DNA of 64,000 bases from Proteles cristata cristata (GCA_017311185.1 JAESUZ010003902.1:1426001-1490000), one strand, 5' to 3'. Positions 52,791-62,979 are shown, counted from the stretch's first letter. The notes: generated by a model from the letters alone, not told the origin. A program made the numbers and translations.

Positions 52791-52799
52791 GCCATCTCT

Positions 52800-53590
52800 G
52801 CCTTGTGCCGCCCCACCAGGGCAGGGAAAGGCTTCACTCCCAGGCAGAGACCCGGCTGGGCCTGCAGGTGTGGTGGGGTTTTGGGAAGGTGAGGTCGTTG
52901 CCCTTCAGCGCCTACTCACCAGGCTCTAGGCCGGCTCAGGCCCCACGTCTCACCCAGGGCCTCAGAGCAAACCTGGGAACTGCCGCAGGGGCTTAGGACC
53001 CTAGCCCTTTCTGCCTGCGACACACACAGCTGGTCCAGACTGGCGGCTCCCCAAAGGTCTGCAACCATAACTTATAAATCCACTCCCCCCACCCCCTCCC
53101 CAGCCCCTGGGAAGAAGGCCCAGAGCGAAGACTGGAGGGAAGAACAAATTCCCCAGGGCTAGCTCTCTGCTCGTGAGCAGAGCCTCTGGAAGGTCCGGGG
53201 TAGTCGGACATCTGAGGACATCTGGAGAGGAACATTAGGGGTGGCGAAGGGGCACCTTGGTGGAAGGCTCTGCAGGCTGAAAGGGTCACAGGCTCCCCAT
53301 GGATCTCTGCAGCCCCCTATTTAGGAATCTGGGGGCAAAGCAGGAAATTAAGGGTTGCAGGATATCAGAGCAGGGGAAGGTAAGGAGGGGGGAACGGGGA
53401 AGAAAGGAAGAAGGGGAGCAGGAGCGGGAAGGAGCGTTCTCAGGCTGCAGAGAACCTGCTCTCAGGATGCAGGCCTGAGGCCACAAAACAAAAGGGAAGA
53501 AGGATGGGGCCTCTGAGACCTTAGACCTCTAGTTTCTGGCCGGAAGTCTCCAGCACATCACACCTCATCTTCCGCTGTAACCCCCTTCCT
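52800..53590. other. GC-rich unique sequence, nothing recognised
   Basis: Purine-rich at 53360-53440 (GGGGGGAACGGGGAAGAAAG). No repeat family or exon. Confidence 0.35.
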
Positions 53591-53599
53591 CCCATCCTC

Positions 53600-53770
53600 T
53601 TCCACTGACCTCCACGGGCTTCCAAGTCAGAGACATGTGGCTGTCATCAGTCTCCTCATCTGTAAAATGGGAGAACCACAGCCTTGACCTCTTAAGGCTG
53701 CGCCAATGTGCAGCGAGGCAATGTCTGCAAAGAGCTCAGCCTATGCTCGGCAGGGGGCACAGGAAGAGCC
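53600..53770 (+). mobile_element. MIR, sense
   Basis: CTCCTCATCTGTAAAATGGG core and the preceding ACATGTGGCTGTCATCAG. Confidence 0.7.
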
Positions 53771-53919
53771 TAGTAATCGGCAGCTGGCACCGCCTTTATA
53801 TTCTGGCCTTTAGCAGCAGCTTGAGCCGACCCCAGTGTCCTCTCCAACCGCAAGAGCTGACTGCTGAGCCGGGGGCCAGCCTCGCCAGCCTGTGGGCAGG
53901 TGTGTCCGGCCGCTCCACC

Positions 53920-54145
53920 CCCTGGCTGCCAGCCACACTGCTCATTAAGCAAATGGCCCACGATGGCCAATGATCAGTGGAGCATGAGGGCGGACGCCGC
54001 TCCCAAGTCAGCCTCATCAAAGGCAGGCGCTGAGCTAATTTAAAGATCTAAGTGGAACATATTTCTCCTGATGCGGCAGTTTCAATTGACTCGTATTGTC
54101 TCCAAATAAACACTGGAGTCACAGCAATTAGTTTTCTGGACAGGG
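53920..54145. promoter_or_regulatory. Candidate conserved noncoding element
   Basis: Repeat-free: CTGCTCATTAAGCAAATGGC, TGGCCAATGATCAGTGGAGC, GCCTCATCAAAGGCAGGCGC, GAGCTAATTTAAAGATCTAA, AGTTTCAATTGACTCGTATT and CACAGCAATTAGTTTTCTGG. A TCAAAG TCF-like and several homeodomain cores are visible. Confidence 0.45.
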
Positions 54146-54560
54146 CTCCAGGTTAGGGGACCAGGGGCAGCAGAGCGGAGAGGCGCTGGTGCAAGCGGAC
54201 TGGGATGGGGCAGCTGGGGTGGGGGATGGGGAGGGCGGGTCTGAGCCCTTGGCCTGGCAGCGGTGGGCTCCTGGGCCTCAAGGTCCCCCGCAGGGAATGA
54301 AAAAGTCCAGGTACCCATCACAGGCTTTCTGAGCTGGCAGGGACTTGCAGTGTCATGAAAGCTGATCCTGTGACATCATTAGACTGATCGTTCATGCAAC
54401 TGATAGGAGGACACCGGGGACCCACAAGAGGGTGCAGACGGCCCAAAGTTGTCCATCAAATCAGAGTCAGGGTCTGGGCTCCTGACTCAGGTGTTAACAC
54501 ATAACCCATATTTCCCAGCATGTTGGAGCTCCTAAGGTGCTTCCTCTGGGGTTTAAAAGC
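54145..54560. other. Unique intronic sequence
   Basis: G-rich at 54205-54235 (GGGGTGGGGGATGGGGAGGG), then CATCATTAGACTGATCGTTC near 54375. No repeat recognised. Confidence 0.35.
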
Positions 54561-54571
54561 TCATGTAATCA

Positions 54572-54781
54572 GGGGCGCCTGGGTGGCTCAGTTGGTTAAG
54601 CCTTTAGCTCAGGTCATGATCTTACGGTTCATGGGTTCGAGCCCCGCATTGGGCTCTGTGCTGACAGCTCAGAGCCTGGAGCCTGCTTCGGATTCTGTGT
54701 CTCCCTCTCTCTCTGACCCTCCCCTGCTCATGCTGTCTTTCTCTCTCTCTCAAAAATAAATAAAATATTTAAAAAAAAAGC
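54572..54781 (+). mobile_element. Feline CAN-SINE
   Basis: GGGGCGCCTGGGTGGCTCAG head, short deletion after GGTTAAGC, A9 tail. Perfect 13 bp duplication GCTCATGTAATCA at 54559-54571 and 54782-54794. Confidence 0.97.
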
Positions 54782-54799
54782 GCTCATGTAATCAACACA

Positions 54800-54925
54800 C
54801 TGGCTCTGAAAGGATGGAATTCCTATTCTCACTTCAGAGTCGAGGAAAGAAAAGCTCAGATAAGTTAGGGAACTTGTCTGAGATCACACAGCTTCCGAAG
54901 ATCTGTTCGTCTTACCACTCTGTGC
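54800..54925 (-). mobile_element. MIR, antisense
   Basis: TCTCACTTCAGAGTCGAGGA, AAAGCTCAGATAAGTTAGGG and GAGATCACACAGCTTCCGAA. Confidence 0.7.
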
Positions 54926-54929
54926 TGGA

Positions 54930-55680
54930 TGGAGACATGTCTCTCATTCCCCTGGGTCCCCATGGACGAAGCCTTGTGCCCCAGAGTCTCACGTTATGGA
55001 GTGCCCTTGTTTCCCCAGGGTGACAGACTCCCCGGACCCCAAGAAGTTCCTGTCTGGTGGCAGAAGCAGAGGTGAAAAGCCAGGGATAGACATGAGGAGG
55101 CCAGTGAGACAGGGGGGGCAGAGCTTTGGGAAGCAGCCTGCAGGATGCGGCCGGGATACTGGCCGGGCCTGTGGTCAGTGGGGAGCCAAAATCCTCATCA
55201 TTAAGGCTCAGGCCAGGCCAGGTACAGAAGCGGGACTGGCATCAGAGCCTCCCGTGTCGGGGAAAGCCCCGACACCTGTGGCCTGGGGCTGAGAGGCAGG
55301 GCTGTGCCCAGAAAGAAAAAATGGGACAGCTGTCCTTTGCCCGAGGGGACACGGGCCCTGGGGCAATACACTGCAGGCGGTGGGGGGGGGGAGGGGGGCG
55401 CAGCCTTGGGACCACCCATGGCATATAGCTCCGGCAAGCAGCAAGGGGTCTGCAAGTGCCCGCCGGGCCTGCTTCAGGGAGCCTGGGCCCCAGAGCCTCC
55501 TGTGCCCTGTACAAAGGGCACTGGCCATGGCCTCCCCTCCCAGGCAGCCCAAATGGACACGGGGATGAGCACCTCATCAGGAGGGACTTGCGCCAGTCGG
55601 TCCAATTCCAAGCCACACAGTTTCCCGAAGGCGGCTCTGGGGCCCACAGGACCCGCCGGGGTGAAGGGCCTCACGCATGG
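54930..55680. other. GC-rich unique sequence
   Basis: Includes GGTGGGGGGGGGGAGGGGGG at 55380-55399, a G-quadruplex candidate. Many compositional open frames; none with a domain or splice support. Confidence 0.35.
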
Positions 55681-55925
55681 ATGACAAATCACAACGACAA
55701 CAGAAATAATAGCAACAGCCACGGCTCCCCGAAGCCTTTTCCTGGGCCAGGCCCCACGCTGGCACGTGCATGTTCTCATTTCACAGGTGAGGAATCGGGA
55801 GGCTCAGAGACGTTAAGTAGCTCACCCGGTGTCACCCTGCTTGTCACCAGCAGAGTGGGGACTCCAACCCTACTGTGTCCGGCACAGAACCCAGAGCCCT
55901 TAGCTACTCCTGAGATCACGCACGT
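55680..55925 (-). mobile_element. MIR, antisense
   Basis: Starts at an AAC/AAT-rich tail (AACGACAACAGAAATAATAG), then TTCTCATTTCACAGGTGAGG and CTCAGAGACGTTAAGTAGCT. Confidence 0.75.
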
Positions 55926-55929
55926 CCCA

Positions 55930-56430
55930 TCGAGCTGTCAGGGGCCCCACAAAGACCCAGACTGGTTGATTTTCAGGATCTCCTCCAAGGTTGGCTCAGA
56001 TGGGTTAAGGACAGAGGAGAAAGAGAAAGAGACGCAGGTAAGGCCAACGAGGAGCTACTCCTCAGGATCAGGCTGTAGGGGGAGGCACTGGAGGAGGAGA
56101 GAAGAGGGTTTGGGTGGGGGAGGGGTGCAGGCAGGGAGAGAGAAGCAGGAGGAACATCCGTTTCGGAAGGGATGGACCATCTGCTCCCTCAACCCACTCC
56201 AGGGCCTGTGTTTGTGTTTCCCTTTGAGGGGGCTTCCCGTTCACCCTCATCTGCCTTTTTGCTTTTCCTCTTACTTCAACCCCAGACAACCAAACAATTC
56301 TGCTGTTAAACGCCTATGGCGTCTGCCCCCCCTGCCCCTCCACCTGCCTCTGGGCTCTGTCCTCCTCCACCTGGAGCCACCCCCTCCCCGCCCCCCACCA
56401 TGTCCAGTTCTGCTGCTCCTCCCCCAGCTC
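55930..56430. other. Unique intronic sequence, nothing recognised
   Basis: Purine-rich at 56090-56160, C-rich at 56320-56430. The long plus frame through here (55456-56613) is compositional. Confidence 0.35.
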
Positions 56431-56439
56431 CGCCGTCTT

Positions 56440-57430
56440 CTTCCTCCTGCTGCTCTGATCACGTCCCTCCTCTGCTCAAAAGCCTTCAAAGGCAGGCCAC
56501 TGCCTACAGGGTCAAGTCCAAGTTCCTTATACTGGTGTTCAAGGCCCTTCCTGGCGTGGCTCCCACCCCCTGCCCTCCCTCCCTTCTGTCTACCTACTGG
56601 GTTCTCTCCCTGACACCTCGAGTGGGCTCTCCCTTCTGGGATTCAGGTTTTGGCTCAAATGTCAACATATCATGTAAGGTTACCGTCCAAAGGAGCCCAC
56701 CCGCTCTGGTCCCGTCTTTTACCCCTCACCCTGCCTTAGGTTTCCTTCAAAACACTATCAACCAGTATAGTGGACTTTTGTTTAAGTTTTTTAAAATGTT
56801 TTTATTTATATTTGACACAAAGAAGGAGCGAGCAGGGGAGGGGCAGAAAGAGAGGGAGAGAGAGGATCTGAAGTAGGCTCTGTGCTGACAACAGACAGCC
56901 CGATGTGGGGCTCGAACTCATGAACCATGAGATCATGACCTGAGATGAAGCTGGACACTTAACCGACTGAGCCACCCAGGCGCCCCCAGTATATTGGAGT
57001 TTTGATCCTTCAGTCACAACATCAGGGCTCAGAGCAGTGACAGCCTGTCCCAGGGACGGGTGCTTGCTGAACCAACGAATGACAGCCCTGCCACTGCACA
57101 CTTTGTACTCTTTGCTACAGCAACCCATGACACTGAGGCGGTCCTCACGGGCCCACTCCACTCCCTGTCACTCACCTTTGCACTAAAGCTCAAAGCGGGA
57201 CACTTGATCCATCTCCCATGCCTCTTCCTCCAGGCAGCCCTCCTCCTTTAACCTACCTCACTCACTCAGCCGTATGAGACAGTATTTCTAAAGGGCTAAT
57301 ATTTCACCAGTTGGCTGTAGGTTCCTTAAGTAAGAATGAAAGGTCTGTGTCTTACCCACACTGTTCCCCCACACAATGCCTGGCACCAAATCAGGTACAT
57401 CCTAGGTGCTCAGTAATGGCTTCTTGAGTG
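56440..57430 (+). mobile_element. L2, sense, split by a SINE
   Basis: CCTCTGCTCAAAAGCCTTCA, ACTGCCTACAGGGTCAAGTC, GTTCAAGGCCCTTCCTGGCG and CTGCCTTAGGTTTCCTTCAA. After the SINE come GTTCCTTAAGTAAGAATG and CAATGCCTGGCACCAAATCA at the 3' end. One of the longest L2 copies here. Confidence 0.7.
56781..56985 (-). mobile_element. Feline CAN-SINE, antisense
   Basis: TTTAAGTTTTTTAAAATGTT start to CCACCCAGGCGCCC. Duplication CCAGTATAGTGGACTTTTG (56762-56780) and CCAGTATATTGGAGTTTTG (56986-57004). Confidence 0.95.
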
Positions 57431-57730
57431 TTGTACAGAGACAGGAGACTTGACTCAGCAAGCATTTTCTGAAATTTGCCTTACTCCCAGCCAAACTCTG
57501 GGTTGGCAGAGGCCCTACTATGTGCCACACACCCTGCTGGATGACCTCTACTGTGTGCCAGGTCCTATATGAGGAGAGACCTATTAAGTGTCAGGTTCTG
57601 TGCCAAAAAATCACCTCCTGTGGGCCAGCCCGAGTTGGCTGGAACCCTCCTGTGGATAGATCTGGTTTGGGTGAACTCCTGCGATGGAAGGTAGGGTATA
57701 CATGTACCTGGTTTCATGCTGAGAGTGCAC
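57430..57730. other. Intronic sequence with degraded L2-like motifs
   Basis: CCCTACTATGTGCCACACAC, CTCTACTGTGTGCCAGGTCC and CACCTACTGTGTGCTAGGCC recur about every 50-200 bp, each resembling the antisense L2/MIR phrase. Possibly several nested remnants. Confidence 0.4.
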
Positions 57731-57860
57731 CTACTGTGTGCTAGGCCCTGAACCAGGTACCAGGGCAGCAAGATAAGTAAAACTCGGCCCCTGCCTTCGA
57801 GGGCCTCACAATCAGCCCGAGGTGAGCAGTAAATAGGGGAGGTGGGGGAAGAAGGAAAGC
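57725..57860 (-). mobile_element. L2 3' end, antisense
   Basis: CTACTGTGTGCTAGGCCCTG, CTCGGCCCCTGCCTTCGAGG, then GAGCAGTAAATAGGGG. Confidence 0.55.
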
Positions 57861-58680
57861 ATGGGGGAGATTAATAACAACTATTTATTCTAGCAAATTA
57901 TGAGCGCATGTAGGGCCATCTGTGCACGCAGCTCCAAGCCCGCTCATCACCAGCAGGGCCCAGCGCCGGAGCCCGGCTCGGCTCTGGGGAGCAGCTCGGC
58001 CTCCCGTCGACTTGGCACTGCTTGGGAGAAGAGACGCCCAGCCTCCTTGTCTCTAGCCCTCCAGCCCACTGCTCACCAGGTGGGCGGGTCGAGAGTGATT
58101 CTAAAGGTACAGCCCGGGGCCCGTCAGGCTGCTGCTCCTGCCTCGCGACAGAGTTGAGTTGGCCACTCCTTGAGCCAGAAGGTGCTCAGGGACGGGGACA
58201 CAGACTGAGGATGAGTCAGGGCACTGCCGGGTGGCTCACACCATTCAGGAAGGAAGCTATGGCCTCTGAGGAGGCTGAAAGAGGCCCAAGAATGAATTCA
58301 CTGAGGGGTGAGCGTGGCACCCAGATAAAGACCCTTTCCGGATGTCCAGCCAACACCCCAGAGCAGACCCTGCCTGCTTCCATCAGAAGGCAAGAGACAA
58401 ACCTGGCACCTTGCCCCAGAGACCTCACTCTTTCCTCAAACTGTCTTGATTCTGACACCAGACTGAACCTTGACTTTAATCTCCATTCTGACCTTTGACC
58501 TTAGTTATACACTAAGCCCCAACTTTCCTTGACTGATGCTCCTGGGGGACCTCTGTCTCCCTTGACTCTGAAATAGACAGGCAGATGGACTCCTCCTGGA
58601 GAAAAACAACCCCATGAGCCACACAGGGCTTTGAATCCTAATGGTCTAGAAAGAAAGTGAAAGAACATGTATTCAGCAAT
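57860..58680. other. Unique intronic sequence, nothing recognised
   Basis: CpG-containing at 57900-58020; GATTAATAACAACTATTTAT at 57870-57889 is AT-rich. No exon recognised. Confidence 0.35.
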
Positions 58681-58684
58681 AAAA

Positions 58685-58695
58685 TACTACTACTG

Positions 58696-58739
<44 letters not shown>

Positions 58740-58757
58740 GCTGCTGTTGCTGCTGCT
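58685..58757. repeat. (ACT)n/(GCT)n microsatellite
   Basis: ACT units with embedded GCT then TGCTGCTGTTGCTGCTGC, directly at the tail of an antisense MIR. Confidence 0.95.
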
Positions 58758-58990
58758 AATAGCACTTATTGACTACCTGTCGTGTATAGGCACCATTTTA
58801 AGTGCTTTGCATGTATCAATGCCTTTATTCGTTCTAACAACCCATTTTACAGACAAAAAAGAGAGGCACACGGTGGTTAAGCAACCTTCCCAAAGACACA
58901 CACCTTGTAAGTATCAGAGTCAGGATTCGAATCCAAGCCACCCAACACTACAGCACCTGTATGTGCCCATGATACTGGAGTTGTTCTAAA
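58757..58990 (-). mobile_element. MIR, antisense
   Basis: TAATAGCACTTATTGACTAC, GGCACCATTTTAAGTGCTTT, CATTTTACAGACAAAAAAGA and GTCAGGATTCGAATCCAAGC; near full length. Confidence 0.85.
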
Positions 58991-59037
58991 CATGCCCTAG
59001 CTCTTGCTTCAATATTCACACATGCACACGTGCACAC

Positions 59038-59038
59038 G

Positions 59039-59083
<45 letters not shown>

Positions 59084-59090
59084 GCACAAT
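59038..59090. repeat. (CA)n microsatellite
   Basis: About 20 CA units followed by CGCACGCACA. Confidence 0.95.
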
Positions 59091-59094
59091 CTCA

Positions 59095-59450
59095 TTCTCT
59101 TTTTCAGAACAATGCTATGACATGGCTTTCATTACCCCAATCCTTGGGGTGTAGACGTTGGAACTCTGTAAGGAGAATTGGCTTGCCAAAGATAGCGCAG
59201 CTGAGACCCGATCAAGTTGGCATGCAAATTCAGATTTTTAAATATACTCACTCCTGCTTACAAAATACATGTGCACCGCATAATAGAAAGAAAAAAAAAT
59301 TAGCAACGCTTCCAAATCGTACCATCCAGAAAAATCACTGTTCGTATTTTGGTACAGGTCCTTCCAGTCTTTTTCCCATTTATAAATATAATGTTTTCTC
59401 AGTAAGGCTTTTTTTTCCAAAAAAATGGGATGCTGCATGATTTCCTTGAC
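59095..59450. other. Possible ancient repeat remnants and AT-rich sequence
   Basis: TTGCCAAAGATAGCGCAGCT looks like an antisense MIR. ACCATCCAGAAAAATCACTG and GTCCTTCCAGTCTTTTTCCC resemble an unnamed mammalian repeat. A perfect ATGCAAAT lies at 59222-59229. Confidence 0.35.
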
Positions 59451-60620
59451 AAAGCCTAACAACTGGGCAGGTAGGTGTTTAAGCCCATCTCCCCACACTT
59501 CCAGGTAGATAAGGTTTCCAGAAGACCAAACCAGAATGGGCTTGGCAGAGCCAGTTTGGCTGTGAGGCCGGCAGACGGCACGGAGCAGAGACACGCCCTA
59601 CGCAAGATGCCGCGCCCAGCTGGTACCCTTCATCCCACTCTACAGTTTGCTCCGGCAAAGGCGGGGGCCTCCTTTGAGATGTGCCTGTTGATTCTATGAA
59701 CTATCTTGATGAACGCTTGATGTTGGCCCTGCTGCAAAACACAACTGGGGCTGTGGGGTCACACCTTGCGGGAGCAGAGTCTCGGGAATGATTGTGCGCT
59801 CTCACCTACAAATTACGCACTTATCCCGCTGGGACATCAGCGGCCTGTTAATGCTACTGTGACTGCAGAAGGGCTGGGCTGGGGTAGGCGGAGCCTCCGT
59901 TGCAGGCTGGGGTCAGGGTTTCCTAAACATTAGCCAATGCAGCGCAGAACAGATGAACTCAGACCCAGAAGGATGTCCCAAGCAGGTCCCAGGGAAGGAG
60001 AAGGTACGGAGCATGTGGCTGGGAGGGGGTGGCTTTATGGAGCAAGTGGCCGGCCCAGGAACCCAAACTGCTTGGGGTCACCCGGCACTCCTGCGATTGA
60101 AGCTCAGCTGTGAGGCTGGACTCAGGAGTCCTTTGAGGGTCCGTGCATGCAAGCAGAGGCTGGGATGGGGACTCGGGGATCTGCAGCATCCTCTGATGGG
60201 AGAGACCAATGCGGCCCTGTGTTCAGGGTAAGGAAGAGTGGACCATGATGAAGGACACATGCAGGAAAGAGACAGCAAAAACCCGGGGGTCCCGGGCCAG
60301 GAGCAAGGACACGTGGAGGAAGGGACAGCAGACACCCTGGGGTCTTTATTTCTCCTTCTCTCTCCTTTGTCTTCTTCCCACTGCACACCTAGGGGTGGCC
60401 ATGTGACTGCTGGGGGCCAAGTGACCAGAGCCCAAGGCCCCCCTCCATACCAGCATGCTTCTGTCCTACTTACTTATGTCGGCACCGCCGATGCTGGTCT
60501 CTCGCAGATTAATGAGGCCACGGCTGAGGCCCTGCACCAGGGGACTGGCCTTGTTTCTAGGTGACCAGGCACTTGAGCCTAAATTAACTTTGACTACCCT
60601 TTGTGCTCTCCCCCTTGGCA
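59450..60620. other. Unique intronic sequence, nothing recognised
   Basis: Includes repeat-free CTACAAATTACGCACTTATC and GGCCTGTTAATGCTACTGTG at 59805-59865 as a small possible element. No exon recognised. Confidence 0.35.
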
Positions 60621-60624
60621 GGGT

Positions 60625-60950
60625 GGAAAAGGAGAAAAAGGGAGGAGGCGGAGAAGGAGAGGAAGAGGAAGAAGAGGAAGGGATACAAGGAAGGGGGCAG
60701 GGAGGAGGAGAGGAGGGGGATGAAGAAGGGGAGGAGAAGGGACAGAAGGGAGAGACTGAGGGGGGAGGAGAGGGCAGTAAGGGGGCGGGAGGCAGGGGTG
60801 CGGGAGAGCGGTATCCCAGGGCAGGAAGCCTGCGGGTGCCCCTGCTTCTCCCACCCTACCAGATGGCCCGTCTGGCCGTCTGAGATCTTGGTAAGGTGAT
60901 CTCTCTCACGAGGAGGGAAGGGGAGGGGAGGGGAGGGAGGGGAGAGGAAA
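60625..60950 (+). repeat. Polypurine tract and G-rich run
   Basis: GA-rich at 60625-60800 (AGGAGAAAAAGGGAGGAGGC, GGAAGAGGAAGAAGAGGAAG), and GGGGAGGGGAGGGGAGGGAG at 60919-60938, a strong G-quadruplex motif on the plus strand (C-rich on the GRIK3 sense strand). Confidence 0.85.
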
Positions 60951-61079
60951 ACGAATGTCCTGCCAATCAGCTACTTGGGCGGATGTGCTGTCGGAACAGG
61001 ACCAGCCCCTTTACTTTACAAGTGTGGAAGCAGGTTTTCCGAAGTCATGGGGGTGGGTAGGGGTGCGTGAGTGGAGCCT

Positions 61080-61375
61080 GGGCCTCTGGACTCCCTGTCC
61101 AGTGCTCTTCCTGTTGGGTGGCACATACCACACAGCGAGGAAAGCCTACTCATCTCCCAAAACCCTGCTCAGAGGGCCCTTCTTCCAGGCAGTCTCCTCA
61201 GGCCCCCACAACCTGCTGCGGTGTTTCCCTCTGACCAGTGTCCCTCTCCCCTGCCAGCCTGAGACGTCTCCCAGACAGCACGATTCATCTCCTCTGTGTC
61301 CTGCTTCCCAGCATAGAGGGGGAGATGGACACAAGGGATGAATGAACGAACAAATGAGTGAATGAATGAATGGAG
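61080..61375 (+). mobile_element. L2 3' region, sense, with (GAAT)n tail
   Basis: CCCTTCTTCCAGGCAGTCTC and CACAAGGGATGAATGAACGA with a GAATGAATGAATGG tail at about 61340-61375. Confidence 0.55.
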
Positions 61376-61480
61376 TTAGGCTTTCAGGTCCGACAGATCT
61401 GGGTTTGAATCCCCACTCCACCTCTCATTAGCTGTGACCCCTGGTGAGTTGCGAAGCCTCTTTGAAACTCGGTTTTCTCT

Positions 61481-61698
61481 CTGCACCTGAGTGGCTCAGG
61501 CAGTTGAGCATCTTGATTTCTCTTGATTTCAGCTCAGGTCATGATCTCACAGTTTGTGAGTTTAAGCCCTACATCGGGCTCTGTATTCTCAGTGTGGAGC
61601 CTGCTTGGAATTCTCTCTCTCTTCCTCTCTGTCTGCCCCTCCCCTGTTCACTCTCTCTCTCTCTCAAAAGAAATAAATAAACATTTAAAAAAAAACCC
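61481..61698 (+). mobile_element. Older CAN-SINE subtype
   Basis: CTGCACCTGAGTGGCTCAGG head and a TCAGTGTGGAGCCTGCTTGG body without the AGCTCAGAGCC block. Target flanks CTCGGTTTTCTCT and CTCAGTTTTCTCA, the second displaced by the next SINE. Confidence 0.9.
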
Positions 61699-61701
61699 TC
61701 A

Positions 61702-61921
61702 GGGGTGCCTGGGTGGCTCAGTCAGTTAAACGCCCGACTTCGGCTCAGGTCATGATCTCACGGTTTGTGAGTTTGAGCCCCGCGTCAGGTTCCGTGCTGA
61801 CAGCTCAGAGCCTGGAGCCTGTTTCGAATTCTGTGTCTCCCTCTCTCTCTGCCCCTCCCCCACTCGTGCTCTGTTTCTCTCTGTCTCAATAAGAAATAAA
61901 CATTAAAAAAATTTTTTTTTA
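61702..61921 (+). mobile_element. Feline CAN-SINE
   Basis: GGGGTGCCTGGGTGGCTCAG head, inserted into the A-rich tail of the SINE to its left (AAAAACCCTCA at 61691-61701 and AAAAATCCCTCA at 61922-61933). Confidence 0.95.
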
Positions 61922-61961
61922 AAAAATCCCTCAGTTTTCTCATCTCTAAAATGGATCCTTC

Positions 61962-62182
61962 GGGGCGCCTGGGTGGCTTAGTTGGTTAAGCGTCCGACTT
62001 TCGCTTGGGTCATGATATCGCGGTTCATGGGTTCGAGCCCTGCGTCGGGCTCTGTGCTGACTGCCAGCTCAGAGCCTGGAGCCTGTTTCAGTCTGTGACT
62101 CCCTCTCTCTCTGACCCTCCCCTGCTCACGCTGTCTCTCTCTCTCTCTCCTAGAAATAAATAAAAAAAACATTTAGAAAAAT
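61962..62182 (+). mobile_element. Feline CAN-SINE, young subfamily
   Basis: GGGGCGCCTGGGTGGCTTAG head, CGTCCGACTTTCGCTTGGGT, GCTGACTGCCAGCTCAGAGC and TTTCAGTCTGTGACTCC. Perfect 14 bp duplication AAAATGGATCCTTC at 61948-61961 and 62183-62196. Confidence 0.97.
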
Positions 62183-62224
62183 AAAATGGATCCTTCACAG
62201 GGTTGGAAAATCAATTACACAATG

Positions 62225-62815
62225 CAATCCCTCATTCATTCATCTGTACACTTATTGAGCACCTACCATAAGTGGGCTCTGTGATGGGCACTGGAAATAC
62301 ACAGATGTGGTCTATGCCCTCCTAGAGCGTATGATTTGGCGGGGGCACACAGGCAATAAAAAGTATACGAATGAACAACTATTTGATTGCAGAAGTGCCA
62401 GGAAGGAGAAAGCCAAGGTGCAATGATACCGAGCGGGGAGTTGGGGAGCCTGATTTGTATGTGGCCATCAGGGAAGGGCTCTTCAAAGAGAGACCAATTA
62501 AGGGGCGCCTGGGTGGCTTAGTCGGTTAAGCGTCCGACTTTCGCTTAGGTCATGATCTCGCGGTTCGTGGGTTCAAGCCCCACGTCGGGCTCTGTGCTGA
62601 CTGCCAGCTCAGAGCCTGGAGCCTGTTTCAGTCTGTGACTCCCTCTCTCTATGACCCTCCCCTCTTCACGCTGTCTCTCTCTCTCTCTAGAAGGAAAAAA
62701 AAAAAAAAAGAGAGAGAGACCAGTTAAAGCCAAGATCTGAAGGCCCAGGAGGAACACAGCTCTGTGATGGGGGAAAGCCCTCCAGGCTAAGGGAACAACA
62801 GGTGCAGCACACTGT
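62225..62815 (-). mobile_element. L2, antisense, split by a SINE
   Basis: CATTCATTCATCTGTACACT, TATTGAGCACCTACCATAAG and TGGTCTATGCCCTCCTAGAG, continuing after the SINE with CAACAGGTGCAGCACACTGT. Confidence 0.7.
62502..62712 (+). mobile_element. Feline CAN-SINE, young subfamily
   Basis: Shares the unusual CTTAGTCGGTTAAGCG, ACTTTCGCTTAGGTCATG, GCTGACTGCCAGCTCAGAGC and TTTCAGTCTGTGACTCC with the copy at 61962. Duplication AGAGAGACCAATTAA at 62487-62501 and AGAGAGACCAGTTAA at 62713-62727. Confidence 0.97.
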
Positions 62816-62979
62816 ACAAGGCAGATGACAGGGGGCGTCACTGCCACCACTGACGTGTCTGCCCTGTGTCCTCTGAGGGAGCACTGCAGGCTGACCCAGG
62901 ACTGCCTGGAGGAGGAGAGGAGGAGGAGAGGAAAAAGGAGGAAGAGAAGGTACTTGCGGCACTCCACACATCCATTCAT

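Larger units (their letters stand above)
61375..62225 (+). mobile_element. MIR, sense, carrying three SINEs
   Basis: Fragments GATCTGGGTTTGAATCCCCA, TTAGCTGTGACCCCTGGTGA and GAAACTCGGTTTTCTC (to 61480), then TCAGTTTTCTCATCTCTAAA (61931-61950), then ACAGGGTTGGAAAATC (62197 on) form one MIR split by SINEs at 61481, 61702 and 61962. Confidence 0.8.

Noticed and set aside
55456..56613. 385-codon plus-strand open frame
   Set aside because: GC-rich compositional frame crossing an antisense MIR and a sense L2; no recognisable domain.
57480..57780. Regularly spaced similar phrases resembling an array
   Set aside because: Not a CRISPR array: imperfect units, irregular spacing, vertebrate repeat-derived sequence.
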